Origin: Deltaproteobacteria bacterium
GTDB lineage: Bacteria > Myxococcota_A > UBA796 > UBA2385
DNA length: 64,000 bases
Assembly (NCBI GenBank): GCA_016792625.1
Contig: JAEUKK010000090.1
Location: 54,963-118,962, forward strand
Direction of reading: 5' to 3'
Part shown: positions 45,156 through 55,800 of the stretch, in pieces
Layout of the letters: each line of letters opens with the position of its first letter
How positions within the stretch are numbered: the stretch's first letter is position 1
Notes under the pieces: generated by a model
Told to the model about the DNA's origin: nothing
The model's input: the letters and a program-made list of their open reading frames with translations, nothing else
The model's database searches: none
Translations under genes and position numbers: made by a program

Positions 45156-47434
45156 CCGGTGTGGCCCCCGCGGCGGCTGGCCCAGCCCTGCACGATCATG
45201 GCGAGCAGCACGGCCGAGATGAGCACGCCCATGCCGAGCAGACCCCAAGAGCCGCGAATGGACTGCTTGAGCTGGCTGGCCAGGGTGCGGTTGCCGACGG
45301 TGACCTTGGTGCCGAGGTCGACCTGGCGGATCTCGGTGCCGCCGTCGACCACGCTGACCGCGCCGCCGAGGCCGCCGAGCACGCTCGGGTTGCGCAGGTC
45401 GTGGAGCAGCGAGAGCAGCCCGCCCGCGGTCGGCGAGCGGAGGATGAGCGCGGTGCGGCCGTCGAGCCCGGCGCGGAGCACGACCTGCTCGACCGTGCCG
45501 ATGGTGCTGCCGTTGCGGGCCTCGAGCACCTTCTTGCCGTCGTCGGTGGCGACGCGCTCGAGGTCACCGGCGGTGGAGACGAGCTTGCGGTCGGTCAGGC
45601 CCTTGTAGGCCGCGTGGCCGCCCTCTCCGACGAGCAGGACGAGATCTTCGGGGGCTTTGTCTTCGAGGAAGGCGCTGCCGCCCGAGACCACCCGGAACTC
45701 GGGCCGGTCGCCCTGCGAGCGGGCCCCCAGCTCGGCGAGCAGCTGCATCGCGGCGCTGCCGTCGGCGCCGGTCGGCTTGTCGCCCACCACCACGACGAGG
45801 CCGTCGTCGGTCAGCGCGGTGTTCAGCGGCCAGAGGTCGTACTTGAGCAGGCCGAGGTTGGGCAGCTCGGCGATGCGGTCGCGCGCGACGTGCACCTCGG
45901 AGCTCGCGAAGACCGTGCCCCAGATGTGCCGGTCGTTGACATAGACGCAGGGGTCAAAGTTGATCGGGAAGAGGTGGAAGATGATCTCGAGGCGGCTGTC
46001 GGGGACCATCAACTCAAAGGGCAGATCGACCCACAGGCGGGTCTTCTCCTCGCCCTCTTTGCGGTTGAGCGACACGCTGCGCAGGGTCACGTCGTCGAGC
46101 CGGACCTCCATCGTCGAGAGGCGGGTGTCGAGGCCCGAGGCGTAGGCGTAGTCGATGGCCACGCGGGCGCCGTCGATCTGCACCTGGGCGTCGCCCTCGA
46201 GGTGCACGGGCACCTGGATGGGCGGGGCGTAGAAGCCGCGCACGGTGCGGTCCTCGACGCCGATCTCTTTGAGCGGGGTGACCACCATCTCGCCGCTGCG
46301 GGCGAAGGGCAGGGCGGCGGGGGTGCGGCGCGACTTGGGCGGGGTCACGTCTTCAATGTCGACGATCTCGGCCTTGGTGCCCGAGAGCAGCTCGAAGCGG
46401 TCGTCGGAGCTGAGCGCCTCGGCCGCGCTGAGCACGCCGTTGGCGTCGCCGCCGGTGACGACCAGCACGCCATAGCGGGGGTTGTTCGGGTTCGGCACCG
46501 AGACGATGGTGCCCACGCCGGGCCGCAGGGCGCCGCGGTCGACGTAACGGGCGACCAGCGGGTTCTTGTCGGGGGTGCCGACCACCAGCACGTGGCTCTG
46601 GGCGGTGGCCGGGTCTGCGATGGGCGGCAGCACCTTCACGCCGCGGTAGTCGGCGTGGCGGCCGAAGGCGAAGCCGACCAGACCGACGGCGTCGAGCTGA
46701 TCCACGCCGAGCTCGCCGGCGCCGGCCAGCGCGATCTCCATCGGGCCGTAGCCGAGGGGATCGAAGTAGGGCATCGGGAAGTCGGCCAGCTCGGGGCTCA
46801 CCGGCGCGATCGTGTGCGCGAAGGCGATCTTGCTGTCGAGGCTGACCCGCGTCCACAGCGCGGGATCAAAGGGGTCTTCGCACTCATCCGCCACGTGCTG
46901 CACGACCTTAAATTTGAGGTCGTTAAAGCCGCCGTCGTAGAGCACGCTGCGGGGCACGCGCACGCTGACCCGGCCGTCGCGGGCGTTCTCTGGGGTCAGG
47001 GGCACCGAGGCGAGGCCCTGGTTGTTGACCCAGACGGTCAGCGAGCTGCGCTCGGGCACGAGGCTGTCGCTGTGGTCGAAGTGGATCTCGACCACCGGGT
47101 CTTTGGTGAGCGTCCAGCGGTCGGAGACCCGGAAGCTGACCGTCTCGGTGGCCGTGATGCCCTGCAGCATCATGTCCGAGGAGAGGTTGAGGTCCTGGTC
47201 GAAGTAGACCTCGCGCAGCTCACCGCCCGCATCGGCGGTGGGGGTCGGCGCGGCCAGACCGGGCAGGGGCAGACCGCTCGCGCTGGTCGGGGTCGCCGCG
47301 GCGCCCGGGGCAGCGGCGGGGGTGGCCGCCGGATCCTGGGAGCGCGCGGGGCTGCTGCCGAGCAGGGCGAGGAGGCCGACGACGCCGGCCCGGCCGAGGG
47401 CACCCTGCCACCCATGTGCACTACGCTTCGACAT
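45152..47434 (-). CDS. bcsB: Cellulose synthase regulatory/periplasmic subunit BcsB
   Basis: A 760-residue protein. Signal peptide, Pro/Ala-rich linker, then the BcsB periplasmic region of jelly-roll and flavodoxin-like domains (SFRVSDRWTLTKDPVVEIHF, YGPMEIALAGAG, HVLVVGTPDKNPLV). A single C-terminal membrane helix (GLLGMGVLISAVLLAMIVQG) docks on BcsA. It guides the nascent glucan through the periplasm. ATG 47434 has AGGAG upstream. It follows bcsA by 68 bases. Confidence 0.9.
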   Translation of the reverse strand: MSKRSAHGWQGALGRAGVVGLLALLGSSPARSQDPAATPAAAPGAAATPTSASGLPLPGLAAPTPTADAGGELREVYFDQDLNLSSDMMLQGITATETVSFRVSDRWTLTKDPVVEIHFDHSDSLVPERSSLTVWVNNQGLASVPLTPENARDGRVSVRVPRSVLYDGGFNDLKFKVVQHVADECEDPFDPALWTRVSLDSKIAFAHTIAPVSPELADFPMPYFDPLGYGPMEIALAGAGELGVDQLDAVGLVGFAFGRHADYRGVKVLPPIADPATAQSHVLVVGTPDKNPLVARYVDRGALRPGVGTIVSVPNPNNPRYGVLVVTGGDANGVLSAAEALSSDDRFELLSGTKAEIVDIEDVTPPKSRRTPAALPFARSGEMVVTPLKEIGVEDRTVRGFYAPPIQVPVHLEGDAQVQIDGARVAIDYAYASGLDTRLSTMEVRLDDVTLRSVSLNRKEGEEKTRLWVDLPFELMVPDSRLEIIFHLFPINFDPCVYVNDRHIWGTVFASSEVHVARDRIAELPNLGLLKYDLWPLNTALTDDGLVVVVGDKPTGADGSAAMQLLAELGARSQGDRPEFRVVSGGSAFLEDKAPEDLVLLVGEGGHAAYKGLTDRKLVSTAGDLERVATDDGKKVLEARNGSTIGTVEQVVLRAGLDGRTALILRSPTAGGLLSLLHDLRNPSVLGGLGGAVSVVDGGTEIRQVDLGTKVTVGNRTLASQLKQSIRGSWGLLGMGVLISAVLLAMIVQGWASRRGGHTG

Positions 47435-47502
47435 CGGGACTCCTACACAATGCTGCATGTTCCAAAGGGATGAGGTCAGGGCGGGCCGCGGGAGCCGAGG
47501 GC

Positions 47503-50340
47503 TCACCGGCGGTCCTGCCGCGGGATCTTGAGCAGCTCGCCGGCGCGCTCGAGCTTGGTGCGGGCGGCGTCGAGCGCGGTGGTCACGTTGGGGTCGTCGG
47601 CCGTGCCCGGCTTGTAGAGGCGGCGGGTGCGGTCCATCGCGGCCACCGCCTCTTGCAGGGCGGACTCGACCTCCTCGGTCTCCTCCCGCGCGATCTTCTC
47701 GTCCATCAGCTTGTAGTCGCGGCCGACCTCCCAGAGCCGGCGGCCCCAAGAGTCGTGCAGCGGCCGGCCGCGGGCGATGGCGCGCTCGAGCTCGTGCTCC
47801 AGCGCCTCGATGCGGAAGTAGGCCTGGGTCAACATGCCGAGGCGGGTCTGGTGCGTGACCTTCTCCCACCGCTGCATGGGCACCACGTCGGCGAAGGCCT
47901 CGACCACCGGGCGGTAGCCGGCCCACAGCGAGACCGCGAGCAGGATGAGGACGACGGGGAGGAGGAGCTCGGACCAGCTCTTGTCCTCGGGGCGGCTGCG
48001 CGGGGCCGAGGACGAGCGGGAGATGCTGTCGCCGGGCTGCAGCGCGCCGCAGGCGTCACACTCCGCCGTGCCGACCAGCAGCGGGGCGCCGCAGGCGTAG
48101 CAGGCCTGGGCGGTGACGCCGGGCACGAGCTTGGCCACCTGCTCGGGCGCGCTCGGCTGGGCGTAGCGCCGCAGCCAGCTTGGGTTGCCCAAGCCGACGC
48201 TGAGGATGGCGACCAGCACGCCAAAGGCGGAGCGGAGGTAGCCGTCGTAGCGGTACTCTTCGTTCACCCAGGCGGTCGAGGCGGAGAAGATGTGGGCGGA
48301 GAGGGCGGCCTCTTGCTCGGCCGTCTCGATCTCGAAGGAGCCGCGCACCAGGGTGCGCTGGCCCGCCTCGTCGTACTCCACGGCGATCGGGACAAAAGGA
48401 AGGGAGGTCGTCGCCTGCGGCGAGCGCAGCGTGACCACCGCCCGCCCGGGCAGGTCGTGGTTGCCGGGGATCTGCAGAGCCAAGCCGCCGATGCTCAGGT
48501 CGAAGGTCTGGCCCGAGAGCGGCGCGAACCACTCCTCACCCTCGGCGTCGGCGGCGCTGATCGTGACCTCGGCGACCCGGTTGATCCGATGGTGGACGCG
48601 GCGCTGCGGCCGCTCGAGCGCGGCGAGGGTGGCCGCGGTGAGCACGATGAAGTTGTAGGCGTTCCAGGCGGTGGCGATGAGGATGGTGTCGACGTCGAGG
48701 GGGGCCTCGACGATCTTGAACGGCACCATCACGAAGCCGGCGAGGATGGCCGCCCCCATGAGCAGCAGCGGCGCGGCGTGGCGCCAGTCGAACTGCACCG
48801 CGTCGATGTTCGCGCCCTTGGTGGTCACGTTGAACTTGCCGCGCTTGGGGGCAAAGAGCGCGAGTGAGGTGACCACGGCGGTATACGGCGCGATCGCGAC
48901 CTCGTAGACCTCGGGCCAGAGGCTGTGCCGCACGTTCTTGTGCATCGACACTGAGCCCAAGCTGGCCAGCACGAGGTGGGGGATCGCGTAGACCAGCACC
49001 TCGCGCACGTTGGCCTCGAGCGGGTGCAGGTCGGCGAGCAGGTAGAGCGCCGGCGTGATCAAGAAGATGATGCGCGGCGCGCCAAAGAAGAAGTACCAGG
49101 CGGCGTTGAAGTAGTTGATCCGCTGGGCGAGCGTCAGGCCGCGCTTAAACAGCGGGTTGTCGATGCGGACGATCTGGGCCATCCCACGGGCCCAGCGCAC
49201 GCGCTGGCCGATGTGGAAGGCGTAGGTCTCGGTCGCCAAGCCCGCCGCCAGCGGGATGTCGAGGTAGAGCGAGTCCCAGCCGCGGCTGTGCAGCTGCAGC
49301 GCGGTGTGCGCGTCTTCGGTGACCGTCTGCTGCGAGAAGCCACCCACCTGGGTGAGGGCCGTGCGCCGCAGCACCGCGCAGGAGCCGCAGAAGAAGGCGC
49401 TGTTCCAGAAGTCGTTCCCGAGCTGGATGCCGTGGTAAAAGAGGTGCTGCTCGGGCGGGACGATGCCTTCGAGGTACAGGTTTCGCAGGAAGGGGTCGGG
49501 GTTGTAGAAGTGGTGGGGCGTTTGGACCAGAGCGAGCCGCTGGTTCTCGAGGAAGAAGCCCACCGTCGCCCGCAAAAAGGCCCGCACGGGGATGTGGTCG
49601 GCGTCGAAGAAGGCGATGAGATCGCCGCTCGTGCGCGGCAGCGCGGCGTTGACGTTGCCCGCCTTGGCGCCCTTGTTGTCGGGGCGGTCGAGGTAGTTCG
49701 CGCCGAGCGCCTCGCAGAGCTCGCGCACCCAGGGGCGGCGACCGTCATCAAGGACGTAGACGGTCTTCTTGGGGTAGTCGACGGCCAGCGCGCCCAAAAT
49801 GGTGGGCCGGAGGACATCTTCGGGCTCGTTGTAGGTCGGGATGAAGATGTCGACCGAGGGCAGGCGCTCGGCGGGCAGGTCGAGCGGCTTGGGCGTGTTG
49901 CGCCGGACGATGGCGGTCTGGAAGTAGCCGCTGACCAGGGTGACCAAGGCGTAGAGCTCGGCGCAGAACAACAAGATCGAGGTGAAGGAGTCGATCGGGT
50001 CGCGCAGGGCCAGGGTCTCGGTGCCCCGGTAGATGATGTAGCGGAGCGAGGCCGCGAGGCTGAGGAAGACGACCACCAGCCGCATGTGCGGGAAGCGGGC
50101 CGCGGTGACCAAGCCGACCGCCACGGCGAGCAGGCTCAGCACGATGTGGGCGCGTGTGGGCAGCGGGTAGATGACGAAGAGGGTCAGCGCGGCGAGGCAG
50201 AAGGCGATCGCCACGCCCAGGCCGAGCGGCTGCTCCAGCAGCCCGTCGACGCGCCGCCGCAGCCAGGAGGCGGGCGGCTGGGCGTGATCCTGCGCGGGGT
50301 CCTGCGCCGGGTCCTGCGCGGATTCAGGCTGTGCGCTCAT
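47503..50340 (-). CDS. bcsA: Cellulose synthase catalytic subunit BcsA with extra C-terminal zinc-ribbon region
   Basis: A 945-residue inner-membrane GT2 enzyme that polymerises UDP-glucose. Catalytic motifs: VLDDGRR (about residue 195), DADH (about 245), TEDAH (about 338) and QRVRWARG (about 378), with membrane helices on both sides. A PilZ domain for cyclic di-GMP follows: RVHHR (RxxxR) and DLSIGG (about 580-620). Unusual is the part after the barrel: a membrane helix, then a C4 zinc ribbon, CYACGAP and CDACGAL (about 742-768), another membrane helix and a helical tail of about 130 residues. Typical BcsA ends soon after PilZ. The N-terminus has a short repeated AQDP stretch. Confidence 0.92.
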   Translation of the reverse strand: MSAQPESAQDPAQDPAQDHAQPPASWLRRRVDGLLEQPLGLGVAIAFCLAALTLFVIYPLPTRAHIVLSLLAVAVGLVTAARFPHMRLVVVFLSLAASLRYIIYRGTETLALRDPIDSFTSILLFCAELYALVTLVSGYFQTAIVRRNTPKPLDLPAERLPSVDIFIPTYNEPEDVLRPTILGALAVDYPKKTVYVLDDGRRPWVRELCEALGANYLDRPDNKGAKAGNVNAALPRTSGDLIAFFDADHIPVRAFLRATVGFFLENQRLALVQTPHHFYNPDPFLRNLYLEGIVPPEQHLFYHGIQLGNDFWNSAFFCGSCAVLRRTALTQVGGFSQQTVTEDAHTALQLHSRGWDSLYLDIPLAAGLATETYAFHIGQRVRWARGMAQIVRIDNPLFKRGLTLAQRINYFNAAWYFFFGAPRIIFLITPALYLLADLHPLEANVREVLVYAIPHLVLASLGSVSMHKNVRHSLWPEVYEVAIAPYTAVVTSLALFAPKRGKFNVTTKGANIDAVQFDWRHAAPLLLMGAAILAGFVMVPFKIVEAPLDVDTILIATAWNAYNFIVLTAATLAALERPQRRVHHRINRVAEVTISAADAEGEEWFAPLSGQTFDLSIGGLALQIPGNHDLPGRAVVTLRSPQATTSLPFVPIAVEYDEAGQRTLVRGSFEIETAEQEAALSAHIFSASTAWVNEEYRYDGYLRSAFGVLVAILSVGLGNPSWLRRYAQPSAPEQVAKLVPGVTAQACYACGAPLLVGTAECDACGALQPGDSISRSSSAPRSRPEDKSWSELLLPVVLILLAVSLWAGYRPVVEAFADVVPMQRWEKVTHQTRLGMLTQAYFRIEALEHELERAIARGRPLHDSWGRRLWEVGRDYKLMDEKIAREETEEVESALQEAVAAMDRTRRLYKPGTADDPNVTTALDAARTKLERAGELLKIPRQDRR

Positions 50341-50910
50341 CAGTACGCTCTCGATCAGGGCAGGCGTGGGCGGGCGGAGGCCGCAGGATCCGGGACAGCC
50401 CGATCCGGGCGCACCCCAGGGCGGGCGGGCGGTGATCCACCGCGACGGCCGCGCCTGCCGGCGGACCGCCAGACGCTATCGAACGGCAGCCGCCGCGTCA
50501 CCCACGCGCGGCGGCCGATCATGGCGCGCCTCACCCGAAGCAAGACAGTGCGGACATCCGGTCGGCCCGGGGGCACAACGGGGACAGAGAGGGGCCGACC
50601 GCAAAGCGCCGGCCCCATGCCCTAGTCCGCGGAGGGCGCGGCGCGTCTACGTTTCCCCCCCCTGCGTCAAAGCGGTCGGCGGGCCGGGCTGTCGCGGGGT
50701 TGAAAATTCTCCCCCCGCCGGCGGCCGAGGACAGAGGAGCAGTGGCGCGCGGACCACGCCGATCTCCTTGGGGCCCCTGCGCCGGAACAACCCTGAGCTT
50801 GTAAGCCCCTTGCTAGGGAGCCCTCCGGGCCGCCCCGGATTAGCCCGCCGCCCTCGCTCCCCACCCGACCGCCGCCGCAGCGGGCCCCGCCCGCGGCGCC
50901 CGAGGCCGCC
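50341..50910. other. Intergenic region between bcsA and ompA-like gene
   Basis: A 570-base divergent promoter region. I see no convincing gene, riboswitch or repeat in it. The short open frames have no ribosome site and unnatural composition. An AT-richer patch, TTGAAAATTCT (about 50700), stands out but lacks a matching -10 box. Confidence 0.4.
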
Positions 50911-52794
50911 ATGCACCTGCTCCTGCCGCTCTCCCTGCTCGCCGCCGCGCCTGCCCTCGCCCAGGACGCCACCGTCCCCGCTGTGGATGAGGGCTTCAAC
51001 GCGCTGGGCTTCCACATCGCCCCGCTGGACGGTGATCCCCGCGATCCCATCCTCGTGGTCCGCCCCGGCCGCTTCGTCCAGTGGGAGGGCTACGCTGGCA
51101 GCCTCGTGTCGTGGAGCAACCGCCTCCTCGCCTGGCAGCCCGCGACCGGCCCCGAGGTCACCCTGCTCGATGACGTGGTGACGAGCAATTTCGCCGCCGG
51201 CCTCGCCGTGCACGACCGGGTGCGGCTGCAGCTCGCCGCGCCGGTCCACTTCGCCAGCACCGGCCAAGACGGCCAGAACGGCCGCGTGATGGGCGATGTG
51301 CGCGTGGGCAGCATGATCGCGCTGCTCCGGCCGCAGGGCGAAGGTTTTGGCCTCGCGGTCAACCCTTGGCTCGATCTCCCCACGGGTGATGACCAGCTCT
51401 TCCTCGGCAACGCCGGTCTGGCCGGCGGCCTGTCCGTCTCCGCCAGCCAAGACCTCGAGCGCTTCACCTTCAGCGGCGACCTCGGGGTCCAGCTCAACCC
51501 CGAGATCGCCCTGGCCAACGTCCAGAACGCCGACGGCATCCTGCTCGGCGGGGCCGTGGGCTACCTGCTGACCCCCTCCCTGGGCGCCACCCTCGAGGCC
51601 CGCCTCTTCCCCGCGCTGCAGCGCGACGACCAGACCGGCGCGAACGTGCCTGGCGAGGTCCTGCTCAGCGGCCGCAAGCGCTGGGACAATGGCCTGCACG
51701 TCGATCTCGGCGGCGCCCGCTACCTGACCAGCGGCACGGGCGTGGCCCGCCACCGGGCCTTCATCGGCCTCGGCTGGGGTCAGCTCTACAGCGACCGCGA
51801 CCTCGACAAAGACGGCCTCATCGACAAAGAAGACGCCTGCCCCACCGAGCCCGAGACGGTCAACCAGCACAAAGACAAGGACGGCTGCCCCGATCAGCTC
51901 GCCGATGTTGACGTCCGCGTGCTCAAAGATGGCCAGCCCTTCGCTGGCGCCGAGCTCACCGTCCGCAGCCCGGCCGGCGAGACGATGGTCGGCCGGGTCG
52001 ACCGCAGCAGCCACACCGCGGTGCCCGGCGAGAGCTGGGGGGCCAAGGCGAGCTGGGGCACCTGTTTTGCGGGCGAGGCCAGCGAAAAGGTGCGCGAGGG
52101 CGCCAACACCATCAATGTGCCGCTGAAGCGGTCGATCGAGGGCGCGGTCGCGGTCACGGTCACCGCCGACGGCCAGCCCCTGCCCGGGGCCACGGTCTGG
52201 GTGCAGTCCGATGGCAACCCCGAGTGCGGCACGACCGAGCGCATGACCACCGACGCCGAGGGCAAGCTCCGCTTTGCGCTGGGCGCGGGCATGCACACGG
52301 TGATCATCGAGGCGCCCGACGCCGCCCCGGCCCGCCGCGGCTTCAAGCTGCACCGCGACGAGGTCCGCGCCCTCGACGTCGCGCTCGCGCCGTCCAAAGC
52401 CAAGCTCGAAGCCAAGAAGATCGTCATCCTCGACAAGGTCTTCTTCGCCACCGGCAAGGCCGACATCCTCGAGGCCAGCAACCCCCTGCTGCAAGAGATC
52501 GCCGACATCCTGCTCAACAACCCGCAGGTCAAGCGGGTGCGCATCGAAGGCCACACCGACGACGTGGGCCCCGACGCGGCCAACCTCAAGCTCAGCGACG
52601 CCCGCGCCGCGGCGGTGCGGGCTTGGCTGATCGCCCACGGCGTGGCCGAAGACCGGCTGGTCTCGCAGGGCTTTGGCGAGACCAAGCCGCTGCTGCCCAA
52701 CAAGAGCGCGGCCAACCGCGCGCAGAACCGGCGGGTCGAGTTCAACATCCTGGAGCCCGAGATCGAGCCCAAGGGCGAGCCGGCCGCGCCCTAA
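50911..52794 (+). CDS. OmpA-family outer-membrane protein with Ig-like inserts
   Basis: A 627-residue protein with signal peptide (ALAQ at about 18). A beta-barrel region to about residue 295, one thrombospondin-3-like calcium loop (DRDLDKDGLIDKEDACP), and two carboxypeptidase-regulatory or PEGA-like beta domains (VRVLKDGQPFAGAELTV, VTVTADGQPLPGATVWV). A C-terminal OmpA domain has RIEGHTDDVGPDAANLKLSD and ends NRRVEFNIL. It would tie the outer membrane to peptidoglycan. GAGG lies upstream of ATG 50911. It is divergent from bcsA. Confidence 0.9.
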   Translation: MHLLLPLSLLAAAPALAQDATVPAVDEGFNALGFHIAPLDGDPRDPILVVRPGRFVQWEGYAGSLVSWSNRLLAWQPATGPEVTLLDDVVTSNFAAGLAVHDRVRLQLAAPVHFASTGQDGQNGRVMGDVRVGSMIALLRPQGEGFGLAVNPWLDLPTGDDQLFLGNAGLAGGLSVSASQDLERFTFSGDLGVQLNPEIALANVQNADGILLGGAVGYLLTPSLGATLEARLFPALQRDDQTGANVPGEVLLSGRKRWDNGLHVDLGGARYLTSGTGVARHRAFIGLGWGQLYSDRDLDKDGLIDKEDACPTEPETVNQHKDKDGCPDQLADVDVRVLKDGQPFAGAELTVRSPAGETMVGRVDRSSHTAVPGESWGAKASWGTCFAGEASEKVREGANTINVPLKRSIEGAVAVTVTADGQPLPGATVWVQSDGNPECGTTERMTTDAEGKLRFALGAGMHTVIIEAPDAAPARRGFKLHRDEVRALDVALAPSKAKLEAKKIVILDKVFFATGKADILEASNPLLQEIADILLNNPQVKRVRIEGHTDDVGPDAANLKLSDARAAAVRAWLIAHGVAEDRLVSQGFGETKPLLPNKSAANRAQNRRVEFNILEPEIEPKGEPAAP

Positions 52795-52858
52795 GCTGGG
52801 CACAACCCGCCGCACCGCGCCGTTGGGCAAGGGTCGGCGGGCGGCGTAAGCTGCGCAG

Positions 52859-55800
52859 ATGGACGCCCCTCTCCCCCCGGCCGGGCCCCCACCAGAGGCC
52901 GCCGACCCCACCCCAGCAGTCCCCCAGGGCGGCCTCCCCCTCGGCCCCTGGCGGCTGCTGCAGCCCATCGGCCGCGGCGCGATGGGCGCGGTCTGGCGGG
53001 GCCATCGCCTGCACCACCAGCGCCCCGTCGCGGTCAAGCTGGTGGTCGGGCAGGGCAGCCAAGAGCCCTGGGCCCGCGCCTCCTTCCTCAACGAGGTGCG
53101 GGCGGCGGCCAGCCTCAACCACCCGGGCGTGGTCTCGGTGCTCGACCACGGCGTTGTCGATGAGCAGGCCCAGGCGGCCTCGGGCGGCCTCTGGCCCGCG
53201 GGCAGCCCCTACTTGGTGATGGAGTTCGTCGACGGCCGGCCGCTGCACGACCTGGTCGGCCGCTTGCCCTGGCCCCAGCTCAAAGACGTGCTCGAGCAGC
53301 TGCTGAGCGCGCTGGCCCACAGCCACGCCCGGCGCGTGGTGCACCGCGACATCAAGCCCGGCAACGTGCTCGTGCGGGCCACGCCCGACGGTCTGCGGGT
53401 CAAGCTCAGCGACTTCGGCCTCGCGCGGCTGGCCGCCGAAGACGCCGCCGCCGAGCGCACGATCGCCGGCACGCCCGCGTATATGGCGCCCGAGCAGCTG
53501 CGCGGGGCGCTGCGTGACCAAGACACCTGGACCGACCTCTACAGCGTGGGCTGCCTCGCTTGGGCGCTGTCCGCGGGCGCCCCGCCCTTTGGTCGCCGCC
53601 GCTCGCTCGACGAGTTCCGGGCCGACCACGGCCACCGCACGCCGCCGCCCCTGGTGCCAATGATGCAGGTGCCGGCGAGTTTTGAGGCCTGGCTGCGCCG
53701 CCTGCTCAGCAAGCGCCCCGCCGACCGCTACACCACCGCCGCCGACGCCCTCGACGCGCTCCGCCACCTGCCCGACGAGGGCCCGACGCTCAGCGGGCCA
53801 GTTCCGCCGGTGCGCGGCGAAGACGACCTGCTGGGCGTCGATCTGGTGAGCTTGCCCCCGCGCCCGCCGGGCCTGGGCGACGCCGACACCGGCGGCGCCA
53901 ACCGCGGGCTCGACGACAGCACCTTCGACCTGCCCGCGGATGGCGAGGGGCCCCCGCCGCCACCCGAAGAAGATCGCCGGCCGGTCCTCCCCCGCACGCG
54001 CGCGCCCTTCCCCGACCGCTGGCTCAGCCCCGCCGAGCAGCAGCGGGGCCCGAGCAGCGCCGAGGCCCTCCGTCTGTTTGGGCTGCGCCGCGCGCCGCTC
54101 TTCGGCCGCCACCAGCTCCGCGGCCTGCTGGTCGAGCGCTGGCGCACGGTCGTCGAGGCCAAGCGCCCCCGCGTGGTCCTGCTGCGCGGGCCCGAGGGCT
54201 GCGGGAAGGGCCGCCTGACCGCTGAGCTCGGCGAGCGGGCCCACGAGCAGGCCGGCTACTGGACGCTGCGGGTCCGGCCCGCGGCCCACGGCCAAGGTGG
54301 CCTGGCGACGGCCCTCGCCGAGCGCGCGGGCTGCCTGGGCCTGCCGCTCGAAGAGGCCGCCGAGCGCCTGCGCCGGCTCGGCCTCGCCGAGAGCGCCGAC
54401 TCGGCGCGGGCCCTCGCCTACTTGGTCTGCCCACCCGCCGAAGAGCCCACCGGCGCCCTGCCCGCGGTCGCCTTCGCCCGGCCCGACGAGGCCCGGGCGC
54501 TCTTGCTGCACGCCCTGCTGCAGCTCGATCCGGCCGCGCCGCTGCGGGGCGACGAGGCGCCCAGCCCCCGCCCGGGCCTGCTCTGGCTCGATGAGCCGAC
54601 CGCCGAGCCGGCCCTGGTCGAGCTGGCCCTGGGCCTGCTCGATCCGCAGCTGCCGCCGACCCCGATCCTCTGCGTGATCACCGTGCAGGACGCTGTGCTC
54701 GACGGGGCCGACGAGGGCTCGGCCCTGGCCCGGCTGCTGGCCACGCCCGGCGTCGAGGTGCACGAGGTCGGCCCCCTGGCCATGCCCGAGCACGAGCGGT
54801 TGGTCCGCAGCTTGATCGGCGAAGATGACGAGCTGGTGCGTGAGATCAGCCAGCGCACCGCCGGGAACCCCCTGTTCGCGGTGCAGCTGGTCACCGACTG
54901 GATCTCCCGCGGGCTGCTGTCCGAGGGCGCCGAGGGCTGGCAGCTCGTGCGGGGCCTCCCGATGGATCTGCCCGACAGCCTGCACGCGGTCTGGCTGCCC
55001 CGGGTCGAGCAGATCATCGACGCGGCCAGCGTCGACCGGCCGCGCGAGCGCGAGGCGCTGGGCCGCGCCCTCGAGCTGGCAGCCACCCTGGGCGAGGCGG
55101 TCGACGCGAAGGTCTGGGCCGCCGCCTGCGCCCGCGCCCGCACCCGGGCCGATGGCGCGCTGGTCCAGGCGCTGATCGGGCACCGGCTCGCCGAGCTGAC
55201 CCCCGGCGGCTGGCGGTTCACCCAGCCCCTGCTCCGCGAGAGCCTGCAGCGCCGCGCCCGCGAGGGGGGCCGTTGGGCCGCCCACCACCGCACCTGCGCC
55301 ACCGCGCTCGAGCTGCAAGGCCGCGGCGTGCACACCGAGCGCGTGGCCGCCCACCTGCTCGCGGCGGGCGACGACCGCGACGCCCTGCCCTACCTGCTGC
55401 GGGCGGCCGAAGAGCGCCTCGCCCGCGGCGAGCTGGCCGACACCGACCGCACCCTCGAGCGCCGGGCCCTGGCGATGGACCGCGCGAAGGTCCCCGCTGA
55501 TGATGAGCTGCGGGGCCTCGACACCGGCCTGCGGCTGCAGGTGCTCCGCCGGCAGGGCCGCATCGAAGAGGCCGTGCACCGCGCCGAGCTCGCGCTTGAG
55601 CGGGCGGCGACCGCGGGCTGGGTCCAAGCCCAGGCCCAGGCCCTGCTCGAGGCCGCCGTGGCCTACCAGCTGCTCGGCCGACCCGCGCGGGCTTGGCGCC
55701 GGCTGCGCCAGCTCGAAGAGCTGCCCCCCTTCCGCGGCGAAGAGCCCCTGCGCGCCCGGGCCCAGGTCGAGCAGGGGCGCCTGCTGCTCGAGGCCGGCCG

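Noticed and set aside
50341..50910. Cyclic di-GMP riboswitch or sigma-54 site upstream of bcsA
   Set aside because: No GEMM-like core, and the best GG/GC spacing match has only partial -24 consensus.
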